Assembly (NCBI RefSeq): GCF_031157315.1
Contig: NZ_JAVIFU010000006.1
Location: 176,843 to 240,842 of the forward strand
Origin: Paenibacillus sp. LHD-38
GTDB taxonomy: Bacteria > Bacillota > Bacilli > Paenibacillales > Paenibacillaceae
Length of the DNA stretch: 64,000 nucleotides
Reading direction: 5' to 3'
Notes under the pieces: model-generated
The model's database searches: none
What the model saw: the letters and a program-made list of their open reading frames with translations, nothing else
What the model was told of the DNA's origin: nothing
Shown: one piece after another, positions 62,349 through 64,000 of the stretch
Numbering within the stretch: the first letter of the stretch is position 1
Layout of the letters: every line of letters starts with the position of its first letter
Program-made: the position numbers and the translations under genes

Positions 62349-62363
62349 TGACAATAGTTGTCA
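62349..62363. promoter_or_regulatory. candidate WYL-regulator operator
   Basis: A perfect inverted repeat, TGACAA-TAG-TTGTCA, lies in the gap between the divergent DinB and WYL-regulator genes. It sits 30 bases before the regulator start and next to TATAAT at 62341. CAACAATTG at 62324 may be a half-related site. Confidence 0.5.
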
Positions 62364-62392
62364 TAATTATAAAAAAGAATTGGAGCATAGAG

Positions 62393-63340
62393 ATGTCTAA
62401 ATCGAAGCGACTTATCGAATTGATGATGACAGTCAATAGAATGCGGAAGTTCACCGTTAGGGAGCTTGCCCATGAGTTTGGAGTATCAACACGAACGATA
62501 TTGCGAGATTTACAGGAATTAAGTGAGCTTGGCGTTCCTTTATATTCCGAGGTCGGGCCTCACGGCGGCTATCAGGTACTGAAGGAAAGAATTTTACCGC
62601 CTATCGCTTTTACGGAGGAAGAGGCAGTAGCGATATTTTTTGCAAGCCATGCCCTCAGGCACTATTTATATCTTCCCTTTGAGACAGAAGCCTCTTCGGC
62701 ACTCAGCAAGTTTTACTTTTATATGCCTGGCGATGTCCGCGATCGCATCGATCAAATGAAATACCGTGTTGATATTTTCACACCCGAGAGGCAATCAAAA
62801 GTATCTTATTTATCCATCCTGCTGGAAGCGTCTATTCATCAGAAAGTATTGCTCATTGAATATGAATCGCGGGAAGGCAAATCTAGCCGGCAAATTCAAC
62901 CGATCGGCATATATGCCAGCAACGGTTTATGGTATTGTCCAGCTTACTGTTTTCTGCGGGCGGAGCTGCGGTTGTTCCGCTGTGACAGAATGAAATCGGC
63001 CGAGTATGATACATCCGATTTAAAGCCGATGGATTTGCGGGATGTGCATCTTGAAAATCGAGATGCGTTTTTTCAAACAAAGGAGGAGTATATCGGCATA
63101 AATGTGGATTTGAGCAGAGAAGGCGTTCAGCGCTGCGAATCTGAGCTGTGGCCAACGCCTAAGCTTCATATTTATGAGGACGGCACAGGCCGTTTGGATG
63201 GACAGGTTCGTAAGGTTGACCTGCCGTTTTTTTCAAAGTTCTTTATGGGATTAGGAGATGAAGCTACTGTTAAAGAGCCCACCGAGCTGATTGAACGTAT
63301 GAAGCAGATTGTTGCTGCGATTATGGCTAAATACAAATAA
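62393..63340 (+). CDS. YafY-type HTH-WYL transcriptional regulator
   Basis: About 315 residues from ATG 62393, 7 bases after GGAG. N-terminal winged helix (FTVRELAHEFGVSTRTILRDL, read in part) and wing GPHGGYQVL, then a WYL domain (VLLIEYESREGKSSRQIQPI; LWYCPAYCFLRAELRLFRCD) and a C-terminal extension. It probably regulates itself and the divergent DinB gene in response to a small ligand or nucleic acid. A spurious upstream ATG frame reaches back through the operator. Confidence 0.9.
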   Translation: MSKSKRLIELMMTVNRMRKFTVRELAHEFGVSTRTILRDLQELSELGVPLYSEVGPHGGYQVLKERILPPIAFTEEEAVAIFFASHALRHYLYLPFETEASSALSKFYFYMPGDVRDRIDQMKYRVDIFTPERQSKVSYLSILLEASIHQKVLLIEYESREGKSSRQIQPIGIYASNGLWYCPAYCFLRAELRLFRCDRMKSAEYDTSDLKPMDLRDVHLENRDAFFQTKEEYIGINVDLSREGVQRCESELWPTPKLHIYEDGTGRLDGQVRKVDLPFFSKFFMGLGDEATVKEPTELIERMKQIVAAIMAKYK

Positions 63341-63467
63341 CAGGCAAGCTAAGAGATTTGAATGTTTGAAGGAATGTACATTCGGTTATTCTGATGAGGA
63401 ATAGACGGGCGCAATCCCCTTTATTATGGGAGAAAGGAGTCTTATTGAAATTAATTTAAAAAAACAC

Positions 63468-63497
63468 TTGCATTACTAGTCTTGTCCATGGTATATT
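63468..63497 (+). promoter_or_regulatory. rRNA operon promoter
   Basis: -35 TTGCAT, an 18-base spacer and -10 TATATT, preceded by an A/T-rich UP-like element. It is about 180 bases upstream of mature 16S rRNA, the usual distance. Confidence 0.7.
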
Positions 63498-63540
63498 CTT
63501 ATTCCGGCCAAGAAATACACCGGAACGAAAGAAAAAAGAT

Positions 63541-63550
63541 TGCTCTTTGA
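63541..63550 (+). promoter_or_regulatory. boxA antitermination element
   Basis: TGCTCTTTGA, followed by AAAACTGAACAACGAG, is the standard Bacillales rRNA leader context for NusB/S10-dependent antitermination. Confidence 0.75.
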
Positions 63551-63676
63551 AAACTGAACAACGAGTAATAACTGCCTCGCAAATCCTTCGGGATAAGCGA
63601 AAAAGCGATAAAAAGTAATGAGCAAGTCAAACACATGAAGCTTTTCTTATCGACATCGCGTCGATGCGAAAACTTC

Positions 63677-64000
<324 letters not shown>

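Larger units (their letters stand above)
63341..63676 (+). other. rRNA operon promoter and leader region
   Basis: The first ~100 bases carry no gene. They are followed by an AT-rich UP-like stretch (63443-63467), the promoter, boxA and processing hairpins. An open frame on the minus strand from 63907 crosses this leader and the 16S start and is not a gene. Confidence 0.8.

Overview
The window is about 64 kb of a low-to-mid GC Gram-positive chromosome, almost certainly Paenibacillus or a close relative. Supporting signs are the start of a Bacillales-type 16S rRNA gene at the right end, a spore-germinant receptor operon, many lipoproteins, an SLH-anchored surface enzyme, YesM/YesN-type two-component regulators beside sugar ABC transporters, and strong AGGAGG ribosome-binding sites with frequent GTG/TTG starts. 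There are no phage, transposase or CRISPR genes.

Layout. (1) 1-14.7 kb is an alpha-1,6-glucan (dextran/isomaltooligosaccharide-type) locus: two sugar ABC permeases (the first cut by the window edge), a GH66 lipoprotein, a 2170-residue surface GH66 enzyme with nine CBM35-like modules inserted into its catalytic barrel and three C-terminal SLH repeats, a YesM-like sensor kinase, a YesN-like response regulator and a solute-binding lipoprotein. The expected flow is cleavage or cyclisation of glucan at the wall, capture and import, with the kinase sensing the sugar. (2) 14.7-19.7 kb: an alcohol dehydrogenase divergent from its likely HxlR regulator, then a SWIM-SNF2 helicase. (3) 20.0-22.5 kb: a PrsW-like intramembrane protease fused through a Pro/Asp-rich linker to a probable PD-(D/E)xK nuclease toxin, followed one base later by a small acidic protein likely to be its immunity partner. 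This is the most novel-looking unit. (4) 22.5-24.5 kb: repeat-rich spacer, aldo/keto reductase and a decayed DUF2500 gene. (5) 24.5-29.5 kb: a methionine aminopeptidase and a four-gene germinant receptor operon in the order A-C-D-B, with a small two-helix D-type subunit. (6) 29.5-41.4 kb: housekeeping and accessory genes (2'-5' RNA ligase-like phosphodiesterase, SgrR-like regulator, DUF4173-like membrane protein, two metallophosphoesterases, a GIY-YIG protein, epoxide hydrolase, GyrI-like protein, WYL regulator). (7) 41.6-46.9 kb: a translationally coupled type III polyketide synthase, methyltransferase, FAD oxidoreductase and MMPL exporter operon, probably making and exporting a phenolic or pyrone lipid. 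(8) 46.9-57.7 kb: many small accessory genes (GNATs, HAD, AAC(3), lipoproteins, spermidine synthase-like protein), an orphan ParB and an 800-bp island of nested repeats including a 272-bp tandem duplication. (9) 57.7-63.3 kb: an AraC regulator divergent from a GH78 alpha-L-rhamnosidase, a DinB protein and a second WYL regulator. (10) From 63.4 kb: the rRNA promoter, leader with boxA, and the first ~320 bases of 16S rRNA.

Three genes (the PrsW-toxin fusion, the germination permease and one WYL regulator) have a strong Shine-Dalgarno sequence at ideal distance from ACG, ATC and CTG respectively, where a canonical start codon would be expected. All functional calls come from reading motifs by eye; no searches were run.
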